Assembly: GCF_009360615.1 (NCBI RefSeq) | Contig: NZ_SPEY01000060.1 | Coordinates: 1 to 64,000 of the forward strand | Length of the DNA stretch: 64,000 nt | DNA from: Comamonas sp. | GTDB taxonomy: Bacteria; Pseudomonadota; Gammaproteobacteria; Burkholderiales; Burkholderiaceae_C | Reading direction: 5' to 3' | Shown here: piece by piece, positions 19,448-27,690 of the stretch | How the letters are laid out: each line of letters starts with the position of its first letter | Position numbering within the stretch: position 1 is the stretch's first letter | The notes under the pieces: model-generated | What the model was told of the DNA's origin: nothing | Databases searched by the model: none | Seen by the model: only the letters and a program-made list of their open reading frames with translations | Translations under genes and position numbers: made by a program

Positions 19448-20359
19448 ATGCATACGCCCAGCCGCCCTATTGCCTATCTCTGTCTGGCGCTCAGCATGTC
19501 TCTGGTGGGCAGCTATGTGGCGCTGTCCAAGCCTCTGGCAGCCATCTTCCCGGTGATGCTGCTGGCATGGCTGCGCTTCGGCATCGGTGCCGTGGCCATG
19601 CTGGGCTGGCTCAAAGCCCCTGCGCACGAGGCGCCTCTGACACGGCAGACCCGGTGGCTGCTGTTCCTGGAATCGTTCTTCGGCAATTTCCTGTTCACGC
19701 TCTGCATGATCAGTGGTGTGGCGATGACCAGTGCCGTCACGGCCGGAGTGACGATGGCCGCGATTCCCGCCGCCGTCGCCATCATGAGCTGGCTTTTTCT
19801 TCGCGAGGCCGTGGGCGCACGTACGTGGACAGCGATTGTTTTCGCGGTGGCCGGAATAGGACTGAACGCCCTGAGCAAAACCGATGGCAGCAACGTTGCA
19901 CCCGCCACTCAGCAAGGCCTGGGCCAGTTGCTCCTGATTGCCGCCGTGCTCTGCGAAGCGGCCTACGCCGTGATCGGCAAAAAGCTCACCGCCAGCGTCA
20001 GCCCCAGGCGCATCACCGCTCTGATCAATCTCTGGGGTTTCACGCTCTCCGCCCCGGCCGGGCTCTATCTGGCGTGGCAGTTTGATTTTTCCCAGGTTCC
20101 GGCAACGGTGTGGGGTCTGCTGCTGTTCTACGCGCTGGCCGCCTGCGTCTGGACGGTCTGGCTGTGGATGACGGGACTGCGCGCCGTGCCCGCATCGCAG
20201 GCCGGCATTTTCACCGTGCTGCTGCCGGTCAGCGCAGCGCTGGTAGGCATGCTGGCTCTGGGCGAGCGCATCAGCACCATGCAACTGCTGGCCTTCGGCA
20301 TCGCCCTGACCAGCGTGGTGATTGCCACCTGGCCCAGCGCATTGCAGATCCGGCGCTAG
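19448..20359 (+). CDS. EamA/DMT-family transporter
   Basis: 303 residues from the ATG at 19448, placed by the start of the first helix; the frame is open further upstream but without hydrophobic or family-like sequence. Ten transmembrane segments are arranged as two EamA halves, each ending in a conserved LxExxx turn (WLFLREAVG and ALGERIS). Such proteins export amino acids, nucleosides or other metabolites. It is divergent from aceA. The substrate cannot be assigned. Confidence 0.88.
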   Translation: MHTPSRPIAYLCLALSMSLVGSYVALSKPLAAIFPVMLLAWLRFGIGAVAMLGWLKAPAHEAPLTRQTRWLLFLESFFGNFLFTLCMISGVAMTSAVTAGVTMAAIPAAVAIMSWLFLREAVGARTWTAIVFAVAGIGLNALSKTDGSNVAPATQQGLGQLLLIAAVLCEAAYAVIGKKLTASVSPRRITALINLWGFTLSAPAGLYLAWQFDFSQVPATVWGLLLFYALAACVWTVWLWMTGLRAVPASQAGIFTVLLPVSAALVGMLALGERISTMQLLAFGIALTSVVIATWPSALQIRR

Positions 20360-20373
20360 GCAGAATCAGTCCG

Positions 20374-20889
20374 TCAGGCAAGCAGGTTGCGGCGGCTGAG
20401 AACAATGCCATCGGCATCGGCATACAGCCAGTCGCCGGGGCGAATCCACAGGCCGGCGATCTGCACATAGACGTCGCGCAGCCCCTGACCCTGCTTGACC
20501 GTCGGCATGGGGTTGAGTGCCAGCGCATAAAGCCCCACGGATGCCGCCCTCAACTCCTCCACGTCACGGACGCAGCCGTAGACAAGCACCCCTGCCCAGC
20601 CGTTCTGGGCCGCCGATGCCGCCACATTGCCGCCCACCAGGGCACGACGCAGCGAACCGCCGCCATCGACCACCAGCACACGGCCATCGCCGGACTCGGC
20701 CAGCGCTGCCCGTACCAGGCTGTTGTCGTCAAGGCATTGCACGGTGCTGACCTCGCCCATGAAGCCAACATGCGCGCCGTAGCTGTGGAAAACGGGCGGC
20801 AGGACGCGGAAATCGCTGCTGTCGTCGCTGATATGCGCATCGCAAAGATCGCAGGTGCTGAAGGGCAGAGAAGCCGGGGAATTGCTCAT
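20374..20889 (-). CDS. RraA-family protein (RNase E inhibitor-like or HMG/oxaloacetate aldolase)
   Basis: 171 residues from the ATG at 20889, preceded by GGAGAT. The sequence PFSTCDLCDA at the start and VVDGGGSLRRALVGGN with GVLVYGCVRD are typical of the RraA fold. Family members act either as RNase E activity regulators or as divalent-metal-dependent 4-hydroxy-4-methyl-2-oxoglutarate aldolases with oxaloacetate decarboxylase activity. The GGN...D residues of the aldolase site are present, and no aromatic degradation genes are near, so the role is open. It converges on the EamA gene. Confidence 0.85.
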   Translation of the reverse strand: MSNSPASLPFSTCDLCDAHISDDSSDFRVLPPVFHSYGAHVGFMGEVSTVQCLDDNSLVRAALAESGDGRVLVVDGGGSLRRALVGGNVAASAAQNGWAGVLVYGCVRDVEELRAASVGLYALALNPMPTVKQGQGLRDVYVQIAGLWIRPGDWLYADADGIVLSRRNLLA

Positions 20890-21167
20890 GAAAATCTCCA
20901 CAGGGTCAGGTTTCGCCCATCTTGCCTCTAGCGCGAGCACTAGCACAAGCACAAGCGAGCACCCACGGAGAGCAACTTTTTCACAACACTCTCGAGGAAA
21001 AACCCATGAAAACAGACACTAAAAGGCCCGAGATCAACAAATCGAGGCAAAAAAACGGCCGACGAGCTTGGAAGAGCGATTTTTTGCCATTAGCATCAGA
21101 CTCAGCCAGTGGATTGCAGCTGTATTTCGCTGGTGATAAGTCCACTACCCAATTAGGAATAAGCAAA

Positions 21168-21476
21168 ATGGCAACTGCAAAGAAGGCACCCGCTGCAGCA
21201 CCGGCAGCAGCTCCCGCCGCTAAGAAGCGCACTCCCAACGCTGCCTTCATGAAACCCCTGACACCCAGCGCTGCTCTGGCCGCAGTGGTTGGCAAGGACC
21301 CCCTGCCCCGTACCGAAATCATCAGCAAGCTGTGGGTCTACATCAAGGCCAACAACCTGCAAGACGCCGCCAACAAGCGCATGATCAACGCCGACGCCAA
21401 GCTCAAGGAAGTCTTCGGCAAGCCCCAAGTCTCCATGTTCGAGATGGCCGGCCTGATCGGCAAGCACGTCAAGTAA
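21168..21476 (+). CDS. SWIB/MDM2-domain protein
   Basis: 102 residues from the ATG at 21168 (TTAGGA upstream). About 25 residues rich in Ala, Lys and Pro, like a histone-type tail, precede a SWIB domain (FMKPLTPSAALAAVVG, LPRTEIISKLWVYIKANNLQD, INADAKLKEVFGK). In eukaryotes the fold belongs to chromatin remodellers. Free-standing bacterial copies occur in beta-proteobacteria and in Chlamydia, and their role is not settled. A terminator follows directly. An in-frame ATG at 21006 with a GAGGAAA site would add 54 residues with no family similarity. Confidence 0.9.
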   Translation: MATAKKAPAAAPAAAPAAKKRTPNAAFMKPLTPSAALAAVVGKDPLPRTEIISKLWVYIKANNLQDAANKRMINADAKLKEVFGKPQVSMFEMAGLIGKHVK

Positions 21477-21499
21477 GCACTGCGCTTGCGCTGACCACA

Positions 21500-21525
21500 A
21501 AAAAGCTGGCCCGAGCCAGCTTTTT
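21500..21525 (+). terminator. Terminator of the SWIB gene
   Basis: Stem AAAAAGCTGGC/GCCAGCTTTTT with loop CCGA, ending in a T-run, 24 bases after the stop. Confidence 0.9.
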
Positions 21526-21908
21526 GTATTTCTGAGACAAGTGTCGCGTACAGGCCGACGCGACTGGGGCGGCTTTACCGCAGCAGTGCATGCGTGCATG
21601 CCTCGGTGTCGACGCCAGCGGAATCATGGCCGCGAACGCTGGTCCGGATGGAACCGGCCGGCAGGTCTTTCCGACAACCGCGCGGCCCACCGAATGGCGC
21701 GGCCCTCACGAAGCTGACCCCGGGCTATCGCCGGCATCTTGCCCGTCATGCTTGCACCCTGAACCGCACATTCCTGCAAGACGGCAGCTGCCGGGTAGCC
21801 AGGACACGGGCTCCACAGGCATGGAGACGCGAGCGCACGTTCGGGACTCGGTGTATGCCTCCCCGGCAGCCCCGGCCCTGGGAGGTGCACAAGCTTGAGC
21901 GCTGCCCC
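21526..21908. other. Unassigned GC-rich stretch at the edge of the regulator island
   Basis: About 380 bases with several overlapping short frames on both strands but no ribosome site or recognisable protein. It lies between the SWIB terminator and a Ner/XRE regulator pair and may be decayed accessory DNA. No direct repeats that could be attachment sites were found by eye. Confidence 0.35.
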
Positions 21909-22007
21909 TCAGTAACCGTCCAAAGCCGTCACGACGCCGGCAATGCCCATGAGACATCCGCAGAGGAGACCGGCCAAGAAAATCAGTGCTGCAATTCCAA
22001 AGCTCAT
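21909..22007 (-). CDS. 32-residue hydrophobic membrane peptide
   Basis: Starts at the ATG at 22007 with AGAGGCG at good spacing. The peptide reads MSFGIAALIFLAGLLCGC then LMGIAGVVTALDGY: one glycine-rich transmembrane helix with two Cys. It begins 52 bases after the Ner-like gene on the same strand and may share its transcript. Nothing identifies a function; small phage- or toxin-type membrane peptides look similar, but that is speculation. Confidence 0.45.
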   Translation of the reverse strand: MSFGIAALIFLAGLLCGCLMGIAGVVTALDGY

Positions 22008-22059
22008 TGAACGCCTCTGCTGCCGCGCAGGGCTGTGTGATTGGGGCACGCCATGCGAC

Positions 22060-22320
22060 TCATGGCGCCCTCCTTGCGATACGCGCGTCCGCGCCTTCTG
22101 GGCGTGTGCTGTGCTGTGCATGGCGCTCGTTGACAGGCGGCCAGAGCCTGTCGACGGGCATGCCTGTGATTTCTGCAATGCGCTGTCGAATGCGGGCCGA
22201 TACCGCACGACCACTGATGACTTGCGACACGCTGCTGTTGGCCACGCGCATTTCGGACGCCAATGCCGTGGGGGAAATGCCTTTCATGCGCAGCGCCGCT
22301 TTGATTTGCTCGGGATGCAT
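22060..22320 (-). CDS. Ner/Nlp-like DNA-binding protein
   Basis: 86 residues, ATG at 22320 with an AAAGG site. Residues 1-65 (MHPEQIKAALRMKGISPTA, then SSVSQVISGRAVSARIRQRIAEITGMPVDRLWPP) match the Ner/Nlp helix-turn-helix family found in Mu-like phages and in bacterial relatives. The final 20 residues are polar. It is divergent from an XRE repressor across a 105-base region with three palindromes, the layout of a phage lysogeny switch. Confidence 0.82.
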   Translation of the reverse strand: MHPEQIKAALRMKGISPTALASEMRVANSSVSQVISGRAVSARIRQRIAEITGMPVDRLWPPVNERHAQHSTRPEGADARIARRAP

Positions 22321-22334
22321 CTGGTAGCCTTTCG

Positions 22335-22401
22335 CCTAATTATTTAGGTGAAAGCACGTCGTCGTGCTTTTGGCGAATTATGGGAAAGATTTCTTTCCCA
22401 T
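22335..22401. promoter_or_regulatory. Three palindromes between the divergent Ner-like and XRE genes
   Basis: CCTAA/TTAGG (22335-22348), AAAGCACG/CGTGCTTT (22351-22370) and ATGGGAAAG/CTTTCCCAT (22380-22401) follow one another in 67 bases. They are probable operators for the two flanking regulators and must overlap both promoters. Each has a different sequence, which suggests at least two different binding proteins. Confidence 0.65.
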
Positions 22402-22425
22402 GCAATACACCTTGGACAAGTTTTT

Positions 22426-22821
22426 ATGACCCTAGGGGAACGGTTGCGCGAAGAAAGAAACCGGCTGGGCATGAGCCAGCCGGCCTTCGCTGCACTTGCT
22501 GGCACTACGAAGCAAACTCTTTTTTCCTGGGAATCCGGCAAGACAGCGCCGGATGGATTTCAGATGACCGCGCTGAGCGCACACGGAGTGGACCTGTTGT
22601 ATGTGCTGACAGGACACCGCACACCGGCAGTTCACCCTGCAGAGGCTCTGTCTGACGATGAACTCCGCCTCCTTCACGGGTATCGCAGGTGCAATGCGGA
22701 TGGAAGGCAGCACCTCATACGATCCGCAGAGCTGCTGTCTGCGGCACATGCCATGTCCGCCGAAGACCACAGGCAGGCCCTCCAGGATCGGCCACATCGA
22801 TCGGGTGAAGACGCCCTCTGA
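22426..22821 (+). CDS. XRE-family repressor (phage-type)
   Basis: 131 residues, ATG at 22426. An N-terminal HTH_3 domain (MTLGERLREERNRLGMSQ, then LAGTTKQTLFSWESGKTAP) is followed by LSAHGVDLLYVLTG, a form common in prophage repressors, and a helical C-terminal tail. No strong ribosome site is visible, so it may be poorly translated or leaderless. It forms a divergent pair with the Ner-like gene. No other phage genes are present. Confidence 0.85.
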   Translation: MTLGERLREERNRLGMSQPAFAALAGTTKQTLFSWESGKTAPDGFQMTALSAHGVDLLYVLTGHRTPAVHPAEALSDDELRLLHGYRRCNADGRQHLIRSAELLSAAHAMSAEDHRQALQDRPHRSGEDAL

Positions 22822-22924
22822 TCCGTCCTGCCCGATGTCCAAGCGGTGCGGCACCTACAGGATGCGGTGCCGACCTGCTCCAAGACGGTGACAGGGCTTG
22901 CTGCCACCCCCTGCCTGGACGTGC

Positions 22925-24328
22925 TCAGTACACATCGCGCCGGTAGCGACCCGAGCCCAGCAACTCCGCCACCTTGGCCTCGCCCAGAACGGCCTGCAGC
23001 GTCAGATGCACGCCTTGCCCCATGCCATGGAGGCTGCCGCTGACATAGATGGCCGCACCACGCGCCACCCATTGCCGCACTTCCTCTGCGTGGCTGCGCA
23101 GCAGATCCTGCACATAGCGAGAGTCCTTGCCGTTGCGCGACCAGGCCTGATCCAGACGCGCCAGACGCCCCTGCTCCACCCAGGCCGCCAACTGGTCGCC
23201 GAAGACGGCGTCATGCCGAGGGCTGCGTTCCCCGAACAACAGCCATTGATCATTGCAGTCGTGCTGGACACGCGCCCTGATATGGCTGAGCAGGCCCGCC
23301 AGACCCGAGCCATTGCCGATCAGGATCAGCGGCCGCCCGGCGTTGTCGCCGAGCCTGAAGCCACGGTGCTCGCGCAGCGTCAGCGGCAAGACATCGCCCT
23401 CGGCCATGCCGCAGCACAGCCACTGCGAGGCCAGACCCGGCGAGCCGTCGGCACGAGTGCTCTGGCGCACCAGCAACTGCAGACTGCCGTCGGCGGTGAC
23501 CGAGGCGATCGAGTAATCACGTGGGCGCTCCGGGTCGGCAGGCACGCACAGAGACACCAGATCGCCCGACTCCCACTGCGGCAGCTCCCCGGACTGTGGT
23601 GTCCACTCCAGCAGATACAGCGCTCCGCCCTGGCTGCCCGGATTGAGCAGACGCCGCCGACGAAGCACAAAAGGAATGCTGACCGGTGCCTGCAGCCAGT
23701 CCGCATCCAGCTCCTGATCCGGGGCGCACTCGCCCAGCAGGCCCTGACGCATCTGCCCGACCTGGGCCCGCCAGCTCTGCAAGCTGGGCCCGTCCATGTT
23801 GTCCACGCAGATCAGATCGCTGCGTGCGCCGCAGGCCTGCAGCCATTCGTGCACCTGCACACCAAAAGCACAGAACTCCTGATACTCGCGATCCCCCAGC
23901 GCCAGCACCAGGCTTTGGTGCCGGGTCAGCACAGGCTGCGCAGCCTTGAGTTGCCGCACAAAGCCCAGCGCATGATCAGGCGCATCGCCCTCACCCGTGG
24001 TGGACAGCATCCACAGGCTATGTGCATGTTCCTGCAGCAACTCGGCCGTCAGCTTCTCCACGGGCAGCAGGCGAACCTGAAGCCCGCCATCGACCAGCAT
24101 CTTGGCCGTGGCACGGGCCAGCGCCTCGGCCTGCCCCGTCTGGCTGGCATAGGCGACCAGTACGGCAGGCGCCCGGGCATCGCCCCGAGATACCTGGCTC
24201 TGGGCTTCGTCGGTCAGGCGCTGCCGGCGTACCCTGGAGCCGATGCCCCAGCACATGCCGGCGTAAGCCGCGACCAGGCCCATGGCGCCATAGATGCGCT
24301 CGGGCGTCAAAATCCATTCCACTGTCAT
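22925..24328 (-). CDS. Membrane-anchored diflavin reductase (CysJ/sulfite reductase flavoprotein-like)
   Basis: 467 residues. One N-terminal transmembrane helix (about residues 12-30) precedes a flavodoxin domain (VLVAYASQTGQAEALA, LSTTGEGDAPD) and a ferredoxin-NADP reductase module with RDYSIAS for FAD, LIGNGSGLAG for NADP and a closing YVSGSLHGMGQGV. It should pass electrons from NADPH through FAD and FMN. It overlaps the apbE start by four bases and closes an operon with PepSY, DUF2271 and DUF4198 genes, divergent from a siderophore receptor. That points to iron reduction rather than sulfite reduction. No sulfite reductase hemoprotein is present. Confidence 0.9.
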   Translation of the reverse strand: MTVEWILTPERIYGAMGLVAAYAGMCWGIGSRVRRQRLTDEAQSQVSRGDARAPAVLVAYASQTGQAEALARATAKMLVDGGLQVRLLPVEKLTAELLQEHAHSLWMLSTTGEGDAPDHALGFVRQLKAAQPVLTRHQSLVLALGDREYQEFCAFGVQVHEWLQACGARSDLICVDNMDGPSLQSWRAQVGQMRQGLLGECAPDQELDADWLQAPVSIPFVLRRRRLLNPGSQGGALYLLEWTPQSGELPQWESGDLVSLCVPADPERPRDYSIASVTADGSLQLLVRQSTRADGSPGLASQWLCCGMAEGDVLPLTLREHRGFRLGDNAGRPLILIGNGSGLAGLLSHIRARVQHDCNDQWLLFGERSPRHDAVFGDQLAAWVEQGRLARLDQAWSRNGKDSRYVQDLLRSHAEEVRQWVARGAAIYVSGSLHGMGQGVHLTLQAVLGEAKVAELLGSGRYRRDVY

Positions 24329-25449
24329 GCCTCGAATTGGTTGATCCAGACGGGTGTCTTGATCACCTGCCTGCGGGTCTCATGGCCATCGGATGCAAGA
24401 TGCGATGTCAGCACGGCTGCAATCCCGTGCTGACGGGCAAAGTCCATGCCTTGCTGCGGCCCCAGCACCGTGAGCACGGTGGCCAGGGCATCGGCATGCA
24501 TGCACTCCTCATGAAACACCGTGACGCTGGCCAGATCATGCGCCACCGGCCAGCCGGTGCGCGGATCCAGCGTGTGCGAATAGCGCCTGCCGGCCTGCGT
24601 GAACTGGTGCCAGAAGTCGCCCGAGGTGGCAAAAGCGCCCTCGCGGCAGGCCACCACCAGGGGCTCAGCCTCGGTGGAGCCGCCGGTGCCCAGTTGCACC
24701 TGCCAGGGCCGGCCATCGGGCCTCTGCCCCCAGCTGCGCAGCTCGCCGCCGATTTCGAACAGGCCCGCAGCCCAGCCCGTCGCCTGCAGCTTCTGTACCG
24801 CCCAGTCCACGGCAAAACCTTTGGCAATACCGCAAAAATCCAGCTCCAGACCGCCGCTCTGCTGCAAGCGCCGGGTCTTCGCATTCCAGCGCAGATGGCG
24901 ACAGCCGCTGGTCTGCAGCACGCGCTGGATCTCATCAGCGGGCGGAGTTTGCCCGTGATGCGGCTGCAAGGGGTTCTGACGCGGGCCGAACCCCCATAGC
25001 GAGACCAACGCCCCCATGCAGGGATCCATGGCTGCGCCAGACAACCGGGCCCAATGCAAGGCCGCTTCCAGAACCTGCGCAAACTCCGCCGGCATCACAT
25101 GCATTTCACCGGGTCTTGAACGATTGAACCGGGTGATCAGCGAATCGGTCTCCCAGTTGCTCATCTGGGCGATCACATCCTCGAAGACCTGCTGCAACAG
25201 TGCCTGCACCGGCTCCATGGGCCGGTAATCCGGGTTGACCAGTCTCAGTGACCAATGCGTGCCCATGGTCTGGCCGGACAGGCGATGAATGCGCCCATCC
25301 TGCTGGTGCTGCAGGCTTGCCGGCCTCCAGCGCTGAACGCCAAAGTCCGGCGCCGGCGTCCGCTCATGCGTCTGGCTCCGCCCTTCAGGTGAGGGCAGTT
25401 GCCGGAGACTGGCATCGAAGCGTACGCGGACAGAGGTGGTCATGGGCAT
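24325..25449 (-). CDS. apbE: FAD:protein FMN transferase (ApbE)
   Basis: 374 residues from the ATG at 25449; an ATG at 25509 would add 20 Cys- and Arg-rich residues. ApbE features: TMGTHWSLRLVN near the start, LDFCGIAKGFAVDWAVQKL for FAD/Mg binding, FEIGGELRSWG, and the end block SHTLDPRTGWPV followed by a late CMHADALATVLTVLG. It links FMN covalently to Thr of acceptor proteins in the periplasm. There is no clear signal peptide or lipobox, which is unusual since most ApbE are exported. The likely acceptor is the DUF2271 protein in the same operon. Confidence 0.9.
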   Translation of the reverse strand: MPMTTSVRVRFDASLRQLPSPEGRSQTHERTPAPDFGVQRWRPASLQHQQDGRIHRLSGQTMGTHWSLRLVNPDYRPMEPVQALLQQVFEDVIAQMSNWETDSLITRFNRSRPGEMHVMPAEFAQVLEAALHWARLSGAAMDPCMGALVSLWGFGPRQNPLQPHHGQTPPADEIQRVLQTSGCRHLRWNAKTRRLQQSGGLELDFCGIAKGFAVDWAVQKLQATGWAAGLFEIGGELRSWGQRPDGRPWQVQLGTGGSTEAEPLVVACREGAFATSGDFWHQFTQAGRRYSHTLDPRTGWPVAHDLASVTVFHEECMHADALATVLTVLGPQQGMDFARQHGIAAVLTSHLASDGHETRRQVIKTPVWINQFEA

Positions 25450-25527
25450 GCGGAAAAGGGCACAACAGCAGTGAAAACAACGACGCGCCCGGATCGGGCG
25501 CGTACTCATTCCATCAAGCGACAGCGC

Positions 25528-26328
25528 TTAAGGCAGAACTTCCAGGGTCGCGATATAACCCAGGCGGCGCTCCGTGGCCTTGGCGACGCTGGTCTTCTTG
25601 TCCGTGGCATCGGCGTTCAGCCAGAACAACCCGGCGCGGGGGAACCTGATCTTGACCTGGCCATTGGCATCGGTCTTGAGCTTCATGGCGTCCACACCGT
25701 CGCGGTAGCGAATGCCGTCGGCCACCAGCTCCAGCTCCAGATCCGCAGCGGGCTTGCCGTCCAGATGGAATTCGAAAATCGCCTCTTCGCTGGCCACCAG
25801 ATCATTGGGGTGAGTCACAGGCTTGAGCTCCAGGCCCTTGCCGGTCAGCGCCAGCGCAGATGGCTTGCCCAGGGAAACAAAGGTCTCCATGCGGCGCAGG
25901 TTCTCGGTCACATGCACGTCCTTGGCATCGGCCGGAATCTGCCTGAGCACTTCTTCCACCGAGCCACGCAGGCGCTTGGGCTGGCCGTTGGCATCCTTGT
26001 AGCCGCCCATCACGCCGGTCATCAGCATGGTGACGCGGTAGGTGCCGGTCTTCTCGGGCTTGAAGTCGAAGCTGCTGCGCAACTCGCCCTTGGCGACATT
26101 CTTCATGTCCACCGCAGAGCCATCGGGCGCGATCACCTTGACGGCCTCCAGACCCAGCGGACGGTGGTTGAAGAAGAACACGTCGTTGGACACGGCGGCA
26201 TCCACCGTGACCCAGTCAGACTTGGACAGCACGGTGCTGGAAGGCTTGAACCACAGATCATGCGCCTGGGCGCCCAGGGCAGCCAGAGCCAGAGTTGCAG
26301 CGACGATGGCACGAGTTTGGAACTTCAT
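25528..26328 (-). CDS. DUF4198 periplasmic protein (NikM-like)
   Basis: 266 residues. A signal peptide (MKFQTRAIVAATLALAALGA, cleaved after AQA) is followed by HDLWFKPSS. This start is typical of DUF4198, where the first His after cleavage can bind metal. The rest is beta-sandwich-like with GTYRVTMLMTGVMGG and a C-terminal carboxypeptidase-regulatory-like strand set (DANGQVKIRFPRAGLFWL). It lies between the DUF2271 and apbE genes and is probably a periplasmic metal- or cofactor-handling part of the same redox system. Confidence 0.85.
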   Translation of the reverse strand: MKFQTRAIVAATLALAALGAQAHDLWFKPSSTVLSKSDWVTVDAAVSNDVFFFNHRPLGLEAVKVIAPDGSAVDMKNVAKGELRSSFDFKPEKTGTYRVTMLMTGVMGGYKDANGQPKRLRGSVEEVLRQIPADAKDVHVTENLRRMETFVSLGKPSALALTGKGLELKPVTHPNDLVASEEAIFEFHLDGKPAADLELELVADGIRYRDGVDAMKLKTDANGQVKIRFPRAGLFWLNADATDKKTSVAKATERRLGYIATLEVLP

Positions 26329-26424
26329 ATCGGTCCTTGGAAAACAGAATCACAAGTCAGTGGAGTGAAGGGCGCCAGCACGGGCAAAGCCCCACTCAGA
26401 GACACCGCGCAAGGGCCGCCCTGC

Positions 26425-26489
26425 CGCGCCGGTGTCGTCCCGCTCCGCGAAGCAGAGAGGGGAAAGGCGCAAAGCGCCTCGGGGGGTGA
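26425..26489 (-). repeat. 3'-of-gene hairpin repeat, copy after the DUF2271 gene
   Basis: Read on the minus strand right after the DUF2271 stop: CCCCCCGAGGCGCTTTGCGC, then CTTTCCCCTCTCTGC and GGAGCGGGACGACACC. It forms two stems (GGCGC/GCGCC and an imperfect CCCCTC/GAGCGGG). Related copies follow piuC, ssuC and ssuE. Confidence 0.7.
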
Positions 26490-27011
26490 TCAAGGCTTCA
26501 ATTCCAGCTTGATCGCCCCCAGCTCGGTGCTGCCCTGGGCGCTCAGGCTGGTGGACTGCCTGACCGGCCACTCGAAGGGAATGGAGACCAGCTCGCGGCC
26601 ACCGACTTCGCGGGCAGCTTCCACCATCAGCTTGTATTGACCGGGAGCCAGCTGGGGCAGCGGGTTCTTGCCTTCGGCAAAGGACAGCGCATGGCTGCCC
26701 ACGGGCTTGGTCGGCTGGGTCACGCCGTCAATGGGAAAACTCAGCTCGCGGCCAGTGCGACGCCACCACTGGCGCATGTCCTTGAGCCACTTGGTGCCCT
26801 CGGCATTGCGCATCTTCACGTCATACCATACGGACAGATTGGCCGCCACGCCGCCATCGGCCTTTTCCAGCCACACGGCAACATAGGGCTTGTGGTACTC
26901 GGCGACCTGTAACTGGGGCACGGTCACCGCCACGTTCATACCGCCGGCGATGGCCGGCAGGCCCACCACGGCGCTCAATGCCACCGAGGTCTTGAAAATC
27001 CGCTTCGACAT
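26490..27011 (-). CDS. DUF2271 periplasmic protein, candidate flavinylated electron carrier
   Basis: 173 residues from the ATG at 27011 (AAGGAAAA site). A short basic N-terminus and hydrophobic segment form a signal peptide (cleavage near AIAGG). It contains VAVWLEKADGGVAANLSVWYDV and the WWRRTGRELS-DGVTQPTKP block of DUF2271. The segment D95-G-V-T-Q-P-T101 aligns with the ApbE acceptor consensus D-x-x-[ST]-G-A-[ST]; the GA pair is replaced by QP but the acceptor-position Thr is kept. Neighbours are apbE, a PepSY membrane protein and a diflavin reductase. Confidence 0.85.
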   Translation of the reverse strand: MSKRIFKTSVALSAVVGLPAIAGGMNVAVTVPQLQVAEYHKPYVAVWLEKADGGVAANLSVWYDVKMRNAEGTKWLKDMRQWWRRTGRELSFPIDGVTQPTKPVGSHALSFAEGKNPLPQLAPGQYKLMVEAAREVGGRELVSIPFEWPVRQSTSLSAQGSTELGAIKLELKP

Positions 27012-27039
27012 TTTCTTTTCCTTCACAAAATTCCGGGGT

Positions 27040-27690
27040 TCAGTGCACGAGCAGCAAAACCAGCAGGGTCGGCAGCACCAGCCCCAGCCCCACCATGGGC
27101 CAGGTCATGGGCCGACGCTGCGCATGCATCTTCAGGATCAGCAGGCCCGTGATGCAGAACACCAGGCAACCGATCGCAAAGACATCGATGAACAGGCTCC
27201 AGGCGGCGCCGGCATGACGTCCCTTGTGCAAGTCGTTGAGGTAGGAGATCCAGCCACGGTCGGTCTTCTCGTACTCCACCGAGCCTTCCTTCAGGTCCAC
27301 GCGCAGCCAGGCATCGCCGCCCGGGCGCGGCATGGGCACATAGGCCTCGTCCTCGCTCCATTCCACGGCAAAGCCCTTGGCAATGACCTTGATCTCACGA
27401 GCCAGCCAACCCTCCACATCGGCAGGCAAACCCACCGCATCCCTGCCCGCGGCCTGCACACCCTGCTTCTGGGCTTGCTGCAGCCTTTCGAGCAGGTCCG
27501 GGGGCAGTTGTGCTTCACGCGATTCGACCCGGGGCTTGGACTCGATCTGGCCGGCGTGATTCAGGGTGAATCCCGTCACGGCAAACAGCAGCATGCCGAT
27601 CAGACAGATGGCGGAGCTGATCCAGTGCCACTCATGTAGTTTTTTGAGCCAATACGCCCGCAGCGGGGCGTTGGAGGAAGCCGCGGTCAT
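27040..27690 (-). CDS. PepSY-associated membrane protein (siderophore-iron reductase type)
   Basis: 216 residues. A first helix (ISSAICLIGMLLFAVTGFTLNHAGQIES) leads to a periplasmic PepSY-like domain of about 110 residues and two closing helices (LFIDVFAIGCLVFCITGLLIL and GLGLVLPTLLVLLLVH). Conserved His in HEWHW, in NHAG and in LHKGRH could bind heme or metal. PepSY membrane proteins such as FoxB and FpvG reduce ferric siderophores in the periplasm. It is first in the minus-strand operon, divergent from the receptor gene. Confidence 0.87.
   Translation of the reverse strand: MTAASSNAPLRAYWLKKLHEWHWISSAICLIGMLLFAVTGFTLNHAGQIESKPRVESREAQLPPDLLERLQQAQKQGVQAAGRDAVGLPADVEGWLAREIKVIAKGFAVEWSEDEAYVPMPRPGGDAWLRVDLKEGSVEYEKTDRGWISYLNDLHKGRHAGAAWSLFIDVFAIGCLVFCITGLLILKMHAQRRPMTWPMVGLGLVLPTLLVLLLVH

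Noticed and set aside
21594..22010. Plus-strand frame of 138 codons before the regulator island
   Set aside because: Cys-, Arg- and Pro-rich translation with no ribosome site; it runs antisense through the membrane-peptide gene.
22925..24328. Assimilatory sulfite reductase flavoprotein (cysJ)
   Set aside because: It carries an N-terminal membrane anchor and sits with PepSY, ApbE and DUF2271 genes beside a siderophore receptor; there is no CysI-type hemoprotein gene nearby.
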